Positions 1 to 10,856 of a stretch of 64,000 bases of DNA are shown in pieces. Location: NCBI RefSeq assembly GCF_026262505.1, contig NC_067203.1, positions 17,868,392-17,932,391 on the forward strand. The letters are read 5' to 3'. Made by a program: the position numbers and the translations under genes. Each line of letters starts with the position of its first letter. The stretch's first letter is position 1. The stretch is from Trichomonas vaginalis G3. Lineage: Eukaryota; Parabasalia; Trichomonadida; Trichomonadidae. The notes below the pieces were generated by a model. That model worked only from the letters and a program-made list of their open reading frames with translations. It was not told where the DNA came from and did not search any database.

Positions 1-498
1 TGAGTTAGTCCATAAACAAATGTGGTCAGCGCGAAGTACAAATCTGCGAGCTGTCACTGAAAACGATGCTCTGTAAGGTCTATCACTCATTCTCGCGAAA
101 TGTTCTTGCTGGCTGTAAATAGCAATCGAATTCATCATCAATCTCCATGGATAAGACTTTAATTTGCGAACGCTCCAATTGTACGGAATATATCCTGGGC
201 CACGAACTATTAAGATCCAATATGAAAAGAAGAAACAGAGATAAATGATTAATGAAACGATTTCTAATATAATAAGTTGCTTTAATGATTTAGTGGAGAA
301 GTAAATATCATAGGCTAAGTTAATAAATGTTAATATAGACACTAAAGTCACTAAAATCGGCTTTGTTATATTTTTAATGAAATGTTGAACAATTGTAAAG
401 TCACCATCTGGGAAATAAGCGACATTACAACAACAATTTGATCTATCTTCCCAATTAGTCTCATAATTACTCCAGGTTTGATAAAGCTCTGGATCCAT
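1..498 (-). CDS. DHHC-family palmitoyltransferase, divergent (5' part, runs off the window)
   Basis: The frame is open from the ATG at 498 to base 1 (166 codons), so the C-terminus is missing. Two hydrophobic segments lie at about residues 47-67 and 75-98, followed by GPGYIPY (100-106), a typical place for the post-TM2 motif of DHHC enzymes. The segment from R140 to W163 has the layout of the DHHC cysteine-rich domain and ends in D158-H159-I160-C161 then LW, matching D-H-x-C-x-W. The active-site Cys is kept, but most zinc-binding Cys/His of the canonical domain are absent (for example RASFSVTARRFV where HCSxCxRCV is usual). The family transfers palmitate to cysteines of membrane-associated proteins. 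The start is 6 bp downstream of the stop of the armadillo gene. Activity is uncertain because of the lost zinc ligands; family membership is fairly secure. Confidence 0.72.
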   Translation of the reverse strand, partial: MDPELYQTWSNYETNWEDRSNCCCNVAYFPDGDFTIVQHFIKNITKPILVTLVSILTFINLAYDIYFSTKSLKQLIILEIVSLIIYLCFFFSYWILIVRGPGYIPYNWSVRKLKSYPWRLMMNSIAIYSQQEHFARMSDRPYRASFSVTARRFVLRADHICLWTNS

Positions 499-504
499 TG
501 AAAC

Positions 505-1872
505 TTAAAAAGTGTCATCAGGATCGATATTGAAAATTCTTAAAATCTGATTACAAATGTCAATTATTTTATCATCATTTTCTGCGTCCTTAGATAATTC
601 CAGAACTATTTCTGGAATGTTTGAATTAATTCCAAGTTGAATAAATTTTTCTCCTCTTTGGAATATTGTAACAAACAATTTCAGTATATCAAGTAAAGCT
701 TCTGGATAAAAATCTTCTAACATATCTGCTAAATCGGGCATAACAAATTCTCCAATTTGCAAATCAATTTCTTGACTGTGGAGACACATATATTGGATCA
801 AAACCTTTGAGGCAGCCTGTTTCTCTGTTACAGTACCATTATTAAACTTCCTAACAACAAAATTATATAGCTTAGACTCTTCAAAATCTTGTAAATTGTA
901 GGGAATAGCGTAATACAAGAATTCAAGAAATTTATCAAAATTCTTCATAAGAGAGTTAAATTGGCATTCAAAGAAAGACCTAAAAATTCCAGTAAAATCT
1001 GTATATCCTTTTTTGATGAAGGTAATAAAAATATCGCATGTAGCATTAACTATTTGTTCACTCAAAATAGGAAATCCATAACCAGCATATGCTATATCAT
1101 CATAAAAGTTTGATCCTTGAACTATAGTGTCAAATAAATTATCATTTCGAAAGATTTCACTCAAATATCTTGCTGCATTTAATCTAGCAGGAAAATGTTT
1201 GTCAAGGAAATAATGAATAGCAAATTCAAAGGTTGGTAATAATAATTGATACTGATCTTCGTTCATCAGATGAAATAAAGAACAAAATACAAGAAAACTA
1301 AGTGAACAACAACGTTGATTTGAAGGAGTATTTGCCGGAGTATTGAAAAACTGTAATAAAATATTAATAATATTATTATTAATTAAATCTTGGTATGTTT
1401 CAGGTGAAAGATAATTAAGAACAAGATTTGTAACATATTCCTTATAATCATGATAATCATTTTGCAAGACATAGAAAATATGTTCAAATAGTGTATCAGA
1501 TTTGAATATTTTAGAGTCACTGATGATGAAAAGTGCATTAGTCATTACTATAGTTGCATCAACAGACAAATTTGTGTGCTCAGTTCCATTGAGACTAATT
1601 AGCCATGTAAGAAGATCGACAAATTCAGGCATCATACAAAATCTTTCTAAACTATAAACATCAGTTTGTGATATTCTACGTAATCTTTCAAGACATTCTT
1701 CATAATCTTCATCAATTTCGCGAGTTCCAAATAATTTCGGAAGAATAGTTATTTCTATTGCGTTTTTGTTGATAAGCGTTTGCGTGAAATTATTATCTTT
1801 TGCTGTTGGTAGGTGAAAATAAGCTCTATCATTATTAAAAATCAAATCACAATCTTTATATAAGCTCTCCAT
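505..1872 (-). CDS. Armadillo/HEAT-like helical repeat protein
   Basis: A 455-residue protein starting MESLYKDCDL. The frame extends 15 codons further upstream but only to a TTG, so the first ATG, at 1872, is used. The whole chain is predicted helical with repeating leucine-rich pairs such as EFVDLLTWLI, TLFEHIFYVL and NIINILLQFF. This is the pattern of armadillo-like right-handed superhelices seen in many trichomonad proteins of unknown function. There is no signal peptide, membrane segment or catalytic motif. The role is probably protein-protein interaction, and I do not recognise a specific orthologue. The C-terminus ends in acidic IDPDDTF. Confidence 0.7.
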   Translation of the reverse strand: MESLYKDCDLIFNNDRAYFHLPTAKDNNFTQTLINKNAIEITILPKLFGTREIDEDYEECLERLRRISQTDVYSLERFCMMPEFVDLLTWLISLNGTEHTNLSVDATIVMTNALFIISDSKIFKSDTLFEHIFYVLQNDYHDYKEYVTNLVLNYLSPETYQDLINNNIINILLQFFNTPANTPSNQRCCSLSFLVFCSLFHLMNEDQYQLLLPTFEFAIHYFLDKHFPARLNAARYLSEIFRNDNLFDTIVQGSNFYDDIAYAGYGFPILSEQIVNATCDIFITFIKKGYTDFTGIFRSFFECQFNSLMKNFDKFLEFLYYAIPYNLQDFEESKLYNFVVRKFNNGTVTEKQAASKVLIQYMCLHSQEIDLQIGEFVMPDLADMLEDFYPEALLDILKLFVTIFQRGEKFIQLGINSNIPEIVLELSKDAENDDKIIDICNQILRIFNIDPDDTF

Positions 1873-2157
1873 TTCAAAAATTATGCCAAAACTTCTTAAA
1901 ATGGATATGTATAACAAGGTTTTATATATACATTTAGATTATCAAGGTTATTTGAAATTTTTGACACCACTATTCAATTTTCAAACTTTACAAGGTAATA
2001 TTTTGTAAATACAAAAGTGGCATATTTTGTATCACTCGAGTTTACAAAATCCGAGTTTCCGGTTGAATAATGTATACATTCCAAACATCAAGATTTTATC
2101 AATTCTATTACTTCGCAGTGTAAACAATTTTTTTTGACAAAATATAAATTGAGATAA

Positions 2158-4107
2158 ATGAGAGGAAGGAAGAGCTTAGGATCTTTACCGAAGAGTGTTT
2201 CTAGTCCGAGACAATTTCATAGGAAATCTGATATCAATAATTCTCCAATAATCAAAGAAAAACTTTCCGGAAATCAAGATAAATCAGTAAATGCTATTGA
2301 TAAATTGAAACGGAAAATGTCAACTGCATTCATACCTAGCAGCACATTATCCGAGTTCAATAAACACATTCATGACATCAAAACACGATTAATTTCGGGA
2401 TTCAAGAACCAAAGAGATCTCGATGAATTCTGGGATACATGGGATAAATTCGAATCCTCTATCTACAACTACTTCAGTAACAGTACTGTTAAATCACAAA
2501 GTAAACAGATTCGTAATGAACTTGAAAGCAGCATTGACTCATTGCAAAATGCTAAAAAGCAAGTACAATCATCATCACCACAACTTAAACGAATGATTCG
2601 CGAGATTTCTAAAGATATTCAGGATATGATCAAAGCATCTGAGAACGTTAAAGATTTCTCATCATCATTCTTACAGCAATTTGTTGATGATTTGAATACA
2701 ATTAAACCTCGCTCACCAACATCAGAATTTAAGTCAAAAATCGGAATTTCGATCGTTTTATCACAGAAACTACGTGATATATTCAAATTCAAAGAGTTCA
2801 TTCTTCCACTATTACAAGAAACACAAGAATTCCTCGTTGAATACACTCAAGATGAGTCAAATAATTTCGAAACTAAGGAAAACAACGTCGTTGAACGTCG
2901 TCTTTCCATCGATCCATCATTAAACCAAGAAGAAAGCTCATCAGAAGACTACGAAAGCTTACAAGCAAAGATACACACCCTTGAAAACGAAAATGACAAA
3001 CTTCAACAAGAAATCGATAAATACAACAACTTGGTTGAACAATACGAAGAAAGTCTCCGCCAAACAAACGAAGAAATTGACTCCGAACGATCAGATTTGA
3101 AGCGAAAACTGAAAGAACAAAAAAAGAAGTATTTATCTAATCCTTCAATTGCAGCAAACTCATCAAAGATCGAAGAATTGGAACTTAAACTGAGCCAACT
3201 TGAAAACGAGATAGAAAATCGTAAGAAATACGGTGATGGAATGATGAATTCATATTTCAATGGCGAAATCAGATCTATCAAGATCAAAATCGAGAATGCA
3301 ACAAAAGAATTTGAATCAGTTAAGCCAATCAACGAGAATTTCACTACAAATGACAATGTTGATATCAAAATTGTGAATGGCAGGCTTTTAGACAGAAACA
3401 AAGAACTTAGTTCAAGTATCAAGCAAGAGAAGAAGGCATTCTCAGAGTTAAGACAGTCATTAGAACAAAGTTACGAAATTTCAGAAAAAGATGACTTCGA
3501 AAGCCAAATTTCTGCTTACAATCAGAGTGTTTTGATCGGCAGCCAATGCGTGAGCATCGCATCTCAGATAACAGAAGATAACGACAAGATGAAAAAGAAA
3601 ATCAAAAAAGTTCTTTCACAAAAAGCCGATACAGAAGATTCTATATCATGGTTGAAGAGTCTAAAGAATGATTTCGATAACCTCCAGTCCAGAATGAACG
3701 AGATTAACTCAAAGAAGGAAATTCCAACTATTGAAAGCTTAAATCAGCAACTTGAAGACAAAAATTCAGAACTAAAGAAAGTTTCTGGTGATAAGAAACC
3801 AGTTCTTACATCAGAAATCAAGAAATTGATACAAGAAACGAAAAAGATTTCCCAAAACTTTTTGTCTCTTGCAAATCAACACGCGAAAACAGAGACAAAA
3901 TCTAAATCTTTGATAACAGAAGAGATCCAGGAACCTACAGAGCATATTAAACAAGCTTATTCTGATTTCGAACGATTAAATTACGAGAAATCACTGGCAA
4001 ATGAAGAAATGGTTAAGTTATTCAAGCTAGTTACAGGAAATGATAGCGATGATGATTTTAGCTTTGAACAAATGGCTTCAACTGTTCTGAAGAAGATATC
4101 AAATTAA
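2158..4107 (+). CDS. Coiled-coil protein, Ser-rich N-terminus
   Basis: A 649-residue protein. Residues 1-60 are basic and Ser-rich (MRGRKSLGSLPKSV...), perhaps a phosphorylated head. About residues 65-235 are helical, and 255-560 form long heptad-rich coiled coils full of E, K, L and Q (SLQAKIHTLENENDKLQQEI). No enzyme motif, signal or membrane segment is seen. The architecture resembles the larger coiled-coil protein at 54372-57080. Such proteins are abundant in trichomonads and are often cytoskeletal; that role is an inference. The stop codon is followed by AAA, giving TAAA, the reported trichomonad polyadenylation signal overlapping the stop. Coding assignment is secure and function unknown. 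Confidence 0.75.
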   Translation: MRGRKSLGSLPKSVSSPRQFHRKSDINNSPIIKEKLSGNQDKSVNAIDKLKRKMSTAFIPSSTLSEFNKHIHDIKTRLISGFKNQRDLDEFWDTWDKFESSIYNYFSNSTVKSQSKQIRNELESSIDSLQNAKKQVQSSSPQLKRMIREISKDIQDMIKASENVKDFSSSFLQQFVDDLNTIKPRSPTSEFKSKIGISIVLSQKLRDIFKFKEFILPLLQETQEFLVEYTQDESNNFETKENNVVERRLSIDPSLNQEESSSEDYESLQAKIHTLENENDKLQQEIDKYNNLVEQYEESLRQTNEEIDSERSDLKRKLKEQKKKYLSNPSIAANSSKIEELELKLSQLENEIENRKKYGDGMMNSYFNGEIRSIKIKIENATKEFESVKPINENFTTNDNVDIKIVNGRLLDRNKELSSSIKQEKKAFSELRQSLEQSYEISEKDDFESQISAYNQSVLIGSQCVSIASQITEDNDKMKKKIKKVLSQKADTEDSISWLKSLKNDFDNLQSRMNEINSKKEIPTIESLNQQLEDKNSELKKVSGDKKPVLTSEIKKLIQETKKISQNFLSLANQHAKTETKSKSLITEEIQEPTEHIKQAYSDFERLNYEKSLANEEMVKLFKLVTGNDSDDDFSFEQMASTVLKKISN

Positions 4108-4504
4108 AAATAACATTTCTATTGTATTTTATATTTAGTAAATATTTATTAATTCTTATGATTTACATTACAAATTTCATATTTTTAACCCGATGCTCCA
4201 TTTCTCTAGGATTGTCATCTATTATACCTCATAAATTATAGATTTAAACTTTTCCACAATTCTTTTGTTTGATTTGAATTTAATCAATGGAAAAAATATT
4301 GTGGAAAATTAACATCTGGTTAATTTTTTGAATATTCACTCTCAGAAGGTTTGGGCCAGGGTTGAATGCATCAAAAACCTAAGTCTCTCTATACACATTT
4401 CAGATTTCATAATTTTAAATGTAATTTCGAATTTTAACGATATGTTAAAAATTGTATCTCTAGATGAATAAGATGTTGTTCATTTTATTATAATAAAAAT
4501 AGTT
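4108..4504. other. Intergenic spacer with an 11-bp inverted repeat
   Basis: No gene is seen. An 11-bp perfect inverted repeat, TTTTCCACAAT at 4250-4260 and ATTGTGGAAAA at 4298-4308, encloses a 37-nt AT-rich loop. It lies between the 3' ends of two convergent genes and could be a small MITE remnant or an RNA hairpin. Confidence 0.45.
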
Positions 4505-6685
4505 TTATTTAGTAAGATGCTTCCAGAAAAGATGTGTAAAAGGATAACGTAAATATTTATGATTTAAAAGATTATTCGAAACATGTGCAATATGACATGA
4601 AATCATAAGTCTTCGTGGAATTCCGGAAGAAACAATCATTTGAAGATAATCTGTGGATGTGTTCTCAATAATAAGAGGACATCGAATGGATTTGCACTCA
4701 TGGAATGCATCAATCTCAACATCTGAAACTGAAAGTGGGAAATTGATGTATTTGAGATTTAAGCAGTTGTTGAATGAATGTTTTTCAATAACAGAAACAC
4801 TGTCTGATGTAATATTGATTTTCTCAATGTTGTTGCTAGAATTGAATGAATAACTACAGATAACATCGCAGCTAATGTTGAGTTCTTTGTCTTTTGAGGA
4901 ACTCAAATGAAAAATAAGTTCCCATTTAGTATTGTTTTTGTAGTATAAAGTATTATCAATACATTTGTATTTATATGATGAAAAATTACTGATATTTGCA
5001 AGAGATTCGCATTCTGAAATAGAATTAATTGAAAAACTATCAAGTGAATTTGTTTCACTGAATATAATTGATTTTAGTTTCTTACAATAAAGAAATGAAT
5101 ATTTGGAAATAATTTTAAAAGATTGTGGAATTTTAATACATAATAATGAAGAACAATTCTCAAATGATTTATATCCAATGGATTCTGATCCTTCTCGAAT
5201 TGTAACTTCTACTAATTTAGTACATCCACAAAAACAATTATCAGGAATATTTCTAATATTACTAACTTTCTTTAAATATCTGCAATTCTCAAATGCATTA
5301 CTCATAACAGTCAAATTTGGTGATGAAAATGTAAAAGATTCTAAATTAATGCAATCTTTAAATGATGACATTCCTAATGCTTGTAATTTAGGAAATGAAT
5401 AATTAAATGATCTCAGATCTGAACAATTTCTAAATGCATCTTTTCCTATATAAGTGATTTGAGTATCTTCTGGGAAATTAAAATTCTTAACTGTAGAATT
5501 TTCAAATGCTTTTTCGTTGATTTTTGTAACAGATTTAGGAATATCAATACTATCAGAGTTGTATCCCCAATATTCATAAATTATGGTTTGATCAGAATTC
5601 ATAATCAAACAATCTGGTGTAATAATAAGATTTGGTTCATTCAGATATGAAATTGAAACATTTGTATTTCTGTAAATTGAAGAAGAATAAAATAGAGTTT
5701 TGCAAGTGAATGACAAATTGACTTTTGGCAGATTATTTGTAACAAAATCAGATCTGCTAACAGTCATTGTTGAATTAGGGAATATAATTAATTCAAGATT
5801 TCTACAATAATCAAATACCTGACCGCCAAAGTAATCTATTGGACCTAAAAAAGTAACATTTATCAAACTATTACAACCATAGAAAGCATCATTTTCAATT
5901 CTTTTCACATTCGCTGGAATTATAATTGTTTTGATAGATGATCTAAAAAAGCATTTCTCTCCAATAGTTGTGACTGAATTTGGAATTTTGTATCCTGTTT
6001 TGTTACAAATAAAAAATAAAATACTTCCATTTTTCGAATAAATAACATAATCTTTAACTGTTAAGTAGTTATTATTAGGATGAACTGTAAAATTTATTAA
6101 TTTTCCATCTGAAAATGCTTCTCCATTGACATAAGAAACTTTTTCTGGAATTTGAAAGGAAGTAATTGCAGTATTAGCAAATACACCATTTTCTAATGAA
6201 GTTAAATCTGACCCATCTTCGAAAGTAACATTTTGTAGTTTAGAACAGTCAGAAAATGCATAAATGTCTATTTCTTTAACAGATGCTGGTATGATAATAC
6301 TGATCACTTGATAATTATATTGAAATACAAAACTTCCTATTTCTATGAGTCCTTTTGGTAAAAGTATCTGATTGACATTATTGCAGTTGAGAAATGCATA
6401 AGCAGATATTTTTGTGAGATTGTTGCATGAAAATAAATTTATGATTGTTAGATTTGTACATCCAATAAAGCTATAAATTCCAATTGTTGTTAAGTTAGGA
6501 TTTTCTTCAAATGAAAAGGAAGATAAAGTTTTGAGATAATAAAAGCATTGACTTTGAATGATTTCACATGCGGATGATATTCTGAGGTCTGGAGATGTAT
6601 CATTAACTTTTGTAAGGATTTTCCCGTCACTTGAATAACAATTTTCGTCAATATCTTTGTAAAGAAGTACTAAAAACATAATCAT
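4505..6685 (-). CDS. BspA-like leucine-rich repeat surface protein (copy 1)
   Basis: A 726-residue protein built of BspA-type (LRR_5/TpLRR) repeats of about 23 residues with recurring cores such as ITSFQIPEKV, IGEKCFFRSS, IIIPANVKRIENDAFYGC. It starts MIMFLVLLYKD, a very short hydrophobic N-terminus. No C-terminal membrane helix is seen, so membrane attachment is unclear. BspA-like proteins form a very large trichomonad family linked to adhesion to host cells and matrix. A paralogue lies at 35720-37924 on the same strand. The C-terminal halves are almost identical, with about 117 residues in a row without a change, while the N-terminal halves differ more. The Inr TCATT abuts the ATG. Confidence 0.88.
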   Translation of the reverse strand: MIMFLVLLYKDIDENCYSSDGKILTKVNDTSPDLRISSACEIIQSQCFYYLKTLSSFSFEENPNLTTIGIYSFIGCTNLTIINLFSCNNLTKISAYAFLNCNNVNQILLPKGLIEIGSFVFQYNYQVISIIIPASVKEIDIYAFSDCSKLQNVTFEDGSDLTSLENGVFANTAITSFQIPEKVSYVNGEAFSDGKLINFTVHPNNNYLTVKDYVIYSKNGSILFFICNKTGYKIPNSVTTIGEKCFFRSSIKTIIIPANVKRIENDAFYGCNSLINVTFLGPIDYFGGQVFDYCRNLELIIFPNSTMTVSRSDFVTNNLPKVNLSFTCKTLFYSSSIYRNTNVSISYLNEPNLIITPDCLIMNSDQTIIYEYWGYNSDSIDIPKSVTKINEKAFENSTVKNFNFPEDTQITYIGKDAFRNCSDLRSFNYSFPKLQALGMSSFKDCINLESFTFSSPNLTVMSNAFENCRYLKKVSNIRNIPDNCFCGCTKLVEVTIREGSESIGYKSFENCSSLLCIKIPQSFKIISKYSFLYCKKLKSIIFSETNSLDSFSINSISECESLANISNFSSYKYKCIDNTLYYKNNTKWELIFHLSSSKDKELNISCDVICSYSFNSSNNIEKINITSDSVSVIEKHSFNNCLNLKYINFPLSVSDVEIDAFHECKSIRCPLIIENTSTDYLQMIVSSGIPRRLMISCHIAHVSNNLLNHKYLRYPFTHLFWKHLTK

Positions 6686-6691
6686 AATGAA
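6686..6691 (-). promoter_or_regulatory. Initiator (Inr) abutting the ATG of the BspA-like gene
   Basis: Read on the minus strand the bases before the ATG are TTCATT, matching the trichomonad Inr TCA(+1)-Py-(T/A), so transcription would begin 3 nt before the start codon. The paralogue has the identical context at 37925-37930. Similarity between the two upstream regions continues for roughly 150 bp, so the promoter was copied with the gene. Confidence 0.6.
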
Positions 6692-7377
6692 TTACTCAAG
6701 TACACCTTTTTCTTACGTCTTTGTTTATGATAGTAATTTGAGACTAAAATAGAAATCAACACTTGTTTTTCACATCTAAAAAAAATTCTGAAGGGTCAAA
6801 ATTTTTAACTTCCCTTTTCTCTCTCAGTTTGACTTCCTCTATTTCATATATTAAGCTGTGGAGAACACAAGACATCTTATTATCATACCCGATAGACATC
6901 CATATAAGAAAGAGGTACTTTGAACATAGGGGTTAAGATTCTTAAACTCTTAATTACATAAATTCGATGTTTCCTTAGGGGTGCTCATGCTTAATATCAT
7001 ATGGTTACAATACTTATTAAGTGAGAGGGTTAGTATGATCAGTTGCTATTAAAAATTTATCATCATTTCAAAATAAAACGATGCAATCATTCATCAAATA
7101 CCCAATAAACCATTTTCAAAGTAATTTTAAATATCAATTTCATCTAGCATAATGCGTTTTTTTCGAATTCATAATAACATATCAAAAACGTTTTCAAATC
7201 TCAGCAAAATTAGAAGATTCAAGACAATATAGTAATTTATCATTAATGAAATTCATAATATCAGCTATTGTATAATCGAGTCTTTTATGAAATCAAATTA
7301 GATATTGGAAATATTTAAGTCTATTAATAGGAACATCAAGATATAAAACCAATGGGAATTTAGTTGTAGATAGTTAA
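6692..7377. other. Intergenic region, duplicated BspA upstream plus unique AT-rich DNA
   Basis: The first roughly 150 bases resemble the region upstream of the second BspA-like gene (37931-38080). The remainder is AT-rich with no recognisable gene. It ends where homology to the following surface-protein family begins abruptly at about 7376, with no trace of that family's first 20-odd codons or promoter. Confidence 0.5.
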
Positions 7378-10300
7378 CATCAGTGTCCTTCTTCATCTGA
7401 ATATTTCGATTCATATCAAAGTTTAGTTGAAAAAGTTTCAGAAAAACAAACAGAAGATTCATCATTTTCAATCACAATCATTCCATCTCCATCAGAAGAC
7501 ATCATATTCGACTTTTCGATTGCACCCACTCCAACATCGTTCACATTTCAGTCAAACCAAGTTACAAACTCAATAAAGTTCAAAAACACTCGTCCATTCA
7601 AATTAAATCTTGTTCACATCAAGGCTACATTCGAAGGTAGCCAGTCATATACATTCAAAACACTTGAAATCGACCAAATTTCAGAAGTTAAATTTCCAAA
7701 AGATTCCTCTATCAAATGTGAAAGTCTTACGTGCTCACTTCAATTACTAGAAACATTTTATAGCTACGATGCATCTAAACAATTAACAATTTTAGTTGAA
7801 GGTTCTCCATCAAATTCATTCACAACATCAAAGACGATTTATAATGTTAAATTAATCACAAATGCCAAGTTAGATGTTAAAACAATGGATTATGCTACTA
7901 CAGTTACATTTCCAAACAAGAACCAAATCGTCGTTCCTTTCATTGCAAATTATTACCATCATCCATCAGAAACAGAGATCGAAATCCATGCAGATTCAAC
8001 ATATTACGTTGACTTCTGCAACATGGTCTCCGAAATTCCAGAAGTCAAATTAACAGTTTTCAATTCAAAAGTCATCGTCACACAAAATCGAAAAGATTTC
8101 ATTTCACGATTAAACATTGACTTATGTGAAGGCGGCAAAGTTGAATCTCATAATGATCTCGATATTTACAAACTGAAAATCGATGGCAAAGGAACATCAA
8201 TCACAACATCACAACAACTTAAAGTAACAGACACAATGAAGATGTACAACAACTCAGAAATCAACATGAATGCAAAAGAAAACAATATTGATGAAATCAC
8301 ATTGAAAGACAACTGCATTATTAATTCAGATTTCGCATTGAATATCAACAAAGTTAATTGTTATGAGAATGACAAAGACACAACTCAAACAATTAATTCA
8401 GATATCATCATTACAAAGTTTCTTTCATACGGTCCATCCAAATTAAGTATTGGTGGAATTCAATTATTAAAAGATGCATTTTTACAATGTGTTTGCATCA
8501 ATGGTGAAATCAATCCACTTAAAGTAACAAATGCAAAAGAATTAAACGTCGTTTTTTGTTCAGATAAAGATACAGATTCAGCTCAAAAAGAAGCCTTGTT
8601 TGACCAATTATATCTAGATAACAAGAACAAATTTAATATCATTGAATCATCATCAGACATCAAGATTAATATGATTCCAAATATTGGTTTCGATGAATTC
8701 TCGGAGAAAGAAATTGCTTTCTTTACTACTCAATATGCTTTCAAACTTGATCACGATGGTTCATTATATACTCTTACTTTAACAGATACACCATTAATGT
8801 ATCGTATGAAATATTGTTTCGGAGGAGACATTAATTCAACAAAATGTTCTCTTATTCCACGCTTCTACTCTTCTGAATACAATGAAGACTGGAAGAAACA
8901 AGTCAAACCATATGCAAATCAAATCAATCTTTATTTCGGAGAAAACAAAGAATATACGATTGATGCATCAGGAATTAAAGCTCAAACAGCATTAGTTATT
9001 GTTGCTCCTGTTCAAGTCAATTTAAACATCATGGCATCATCAGAAACATCAATAATAGCATTAATTTTCTATGGTGGAAATGCAAAAGTGGATTTGAACA
9101 ACTTTAATAACCTGATTGACCAAATTGGAATACAAGGAGCTATTGTTGAGTTTAAGAACAGTCAAAATCTCAATAAAATTAATATTTTCAAAGGTATAAG
9201 TTCTAAAGTTTCTTTTGATCAAAAAGTTTCATTTTCCGGAGAAACTTATGCTTTCCAAAATACCAAAATAACAGGAGATTTAGATTTCTCTAAGTGCCAA
9301 AGCTTGCGTGTTGATACAAAATCATTAAATGTATTTGATCCAAATCCTCAAAATCTTGAAATTTACCTTTCAAAAGATGTCGAAAAAATTGATTTACAAC
9401 ATGGAAAAATAGTTTTTACTATGTCTAACAAAGAAAATGTCGCAATTAGAGCCAAGCACGATAGAATGATAGACCTATTTTGCATGTTTCTTAAAGAAAT
9501 GACCTTTTCATGTTCAGGAACAGACGAGCTTCAACTTCCAAAGTTGAATTGTACTTTCCTTTGGAAATTCAAAATTGTTGGAGAATGGCCACATACAGAA
9601 TTTCCTCTTATTTTTGGAGAGACAAGGATAATGGATCCGGAAACTCCTATTAATATCAATGTTAAAACAGATGGAGCCTATCCAATTTGCTTGGAATATC
9701 AGTTCTCAGGAAGAAATGTTTATCTTGATTCAGATAAAGATGTTACAATTTCATATGACTTGAAGCCAATCGAGCAGGGTTTCTACCCATTTTTCTATTC
9801 TTCAAAGAATGTTTATTTGAAGAAGATCCAATTGACAGATGAAGGAGGCATTGGATATGTTACAAACACATCGAACAAGTTCTATATTGATGAAGTCGAT
9901 GCATCCGGTCAATCAATTGAGTTGAACAATGTTGAAGTTCGAAACATGACAATGATCAAATCATCTATCACCGGTATCTATGCAAACTTTGTTGATTCAT
10001 ATGTTACTATGAATGTTCCAACTAACAACCAATTTTTATCTACATTCACCACTAACGGCAAATGTGACTTAAAATCATTCATTATCAACGACGATCGCCA
10101 TACATTATATACGAACACCACCGAGAAGATCTTCTGCTGCAGTGGTGGTCTTTCTGTTAAGAAACTGAAAACAGACACAGGTAATTTACATGTTAAAGAC
10201 AAATGCATTGTTTTCACACCATCCATTTCATCATCTAAACTTCGACTTATCTTATTGATCACAATTCCATGCTGTGCTCTTGTTTTAATTGTTGTTGTTA

Positions 10301-10380
10301 TCTTGATTGTTTTCATTTGCAAGAGATCACATAAGAACAAATTCGAAACATCCACTGAATTAACAGCAACATTACTCTAA
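7378..10380 (+). pseudogene. Large surface membrane protein family, copy A (5'-truncated)
   Basis: The frame is open from just after a TAA at 7375-7377 to the stop at 10380, but the first in-frame ATG is at 7885. Codons 7378-7884 align with residues about 25-190 of the intact copy at 14081 (CPSSSEYFDSYQSLVEKV against CPSSSERFVSYDSLVEKV). The copy therefore lost its start and signal peptide, not its reading frame. From the ATG, 831 residues remain, ending in a membrane helix, a basic stop-transfer and the shared tail ETSTELTATLL. Without a signal sequence the product could not reach the surface normally, so I call it a pseudogene. The last 480 bases are nearly identical to the intact copy, suggesting gene conversion. 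Confidence 0.75.
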
Positions 10381-10856
10381 AATCATTTCAGCAAGAGAGA
10401 AAACTCTCTCAATTTATGCTATAGTTTACCCATTTAAACTCATGTATATCATTATTATATTTACTCTAAGTGTAAAAAGGAAATTTAGAGACATTAAACT
10501 AATTTTTAATACTCCAAAAATTATTATTAATAGAAATGTTGACTCAACAAGTTCAAAATATCCGGAAATATTATTGAATTTGATATATAATATATATATA
10601 AACTATCAAATTTTTCTCTTTTAATATTTTAGTCATAAAAATTCACTTTGATCATTTGCTTAGATCCTTTTCATATTCGTCAATTCTGAAAGAGTGTTTC
10701 AAATATGATTGTTTATTATCCCACATGCTTTATTTTTTCTGCTTTAAAATATATCTTTTCAACAGCAGGTAGGGACAAGGCCAGGAAGTGCAAACATGAT
10801 ATACACCACTTAATATAAGTAATTATCTTGTTGTCTTAAATCCATCCATCCAAAAT
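10381..10856. other. Intergenic, AT-rich
   Basis: No gene is seen. It holds a short (TA)n stretch near 10584-10600 and ends at an abrupt junction (about 10857) where homology to the surface-protein family resumes in mid-gene. Confidence 0.5.
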
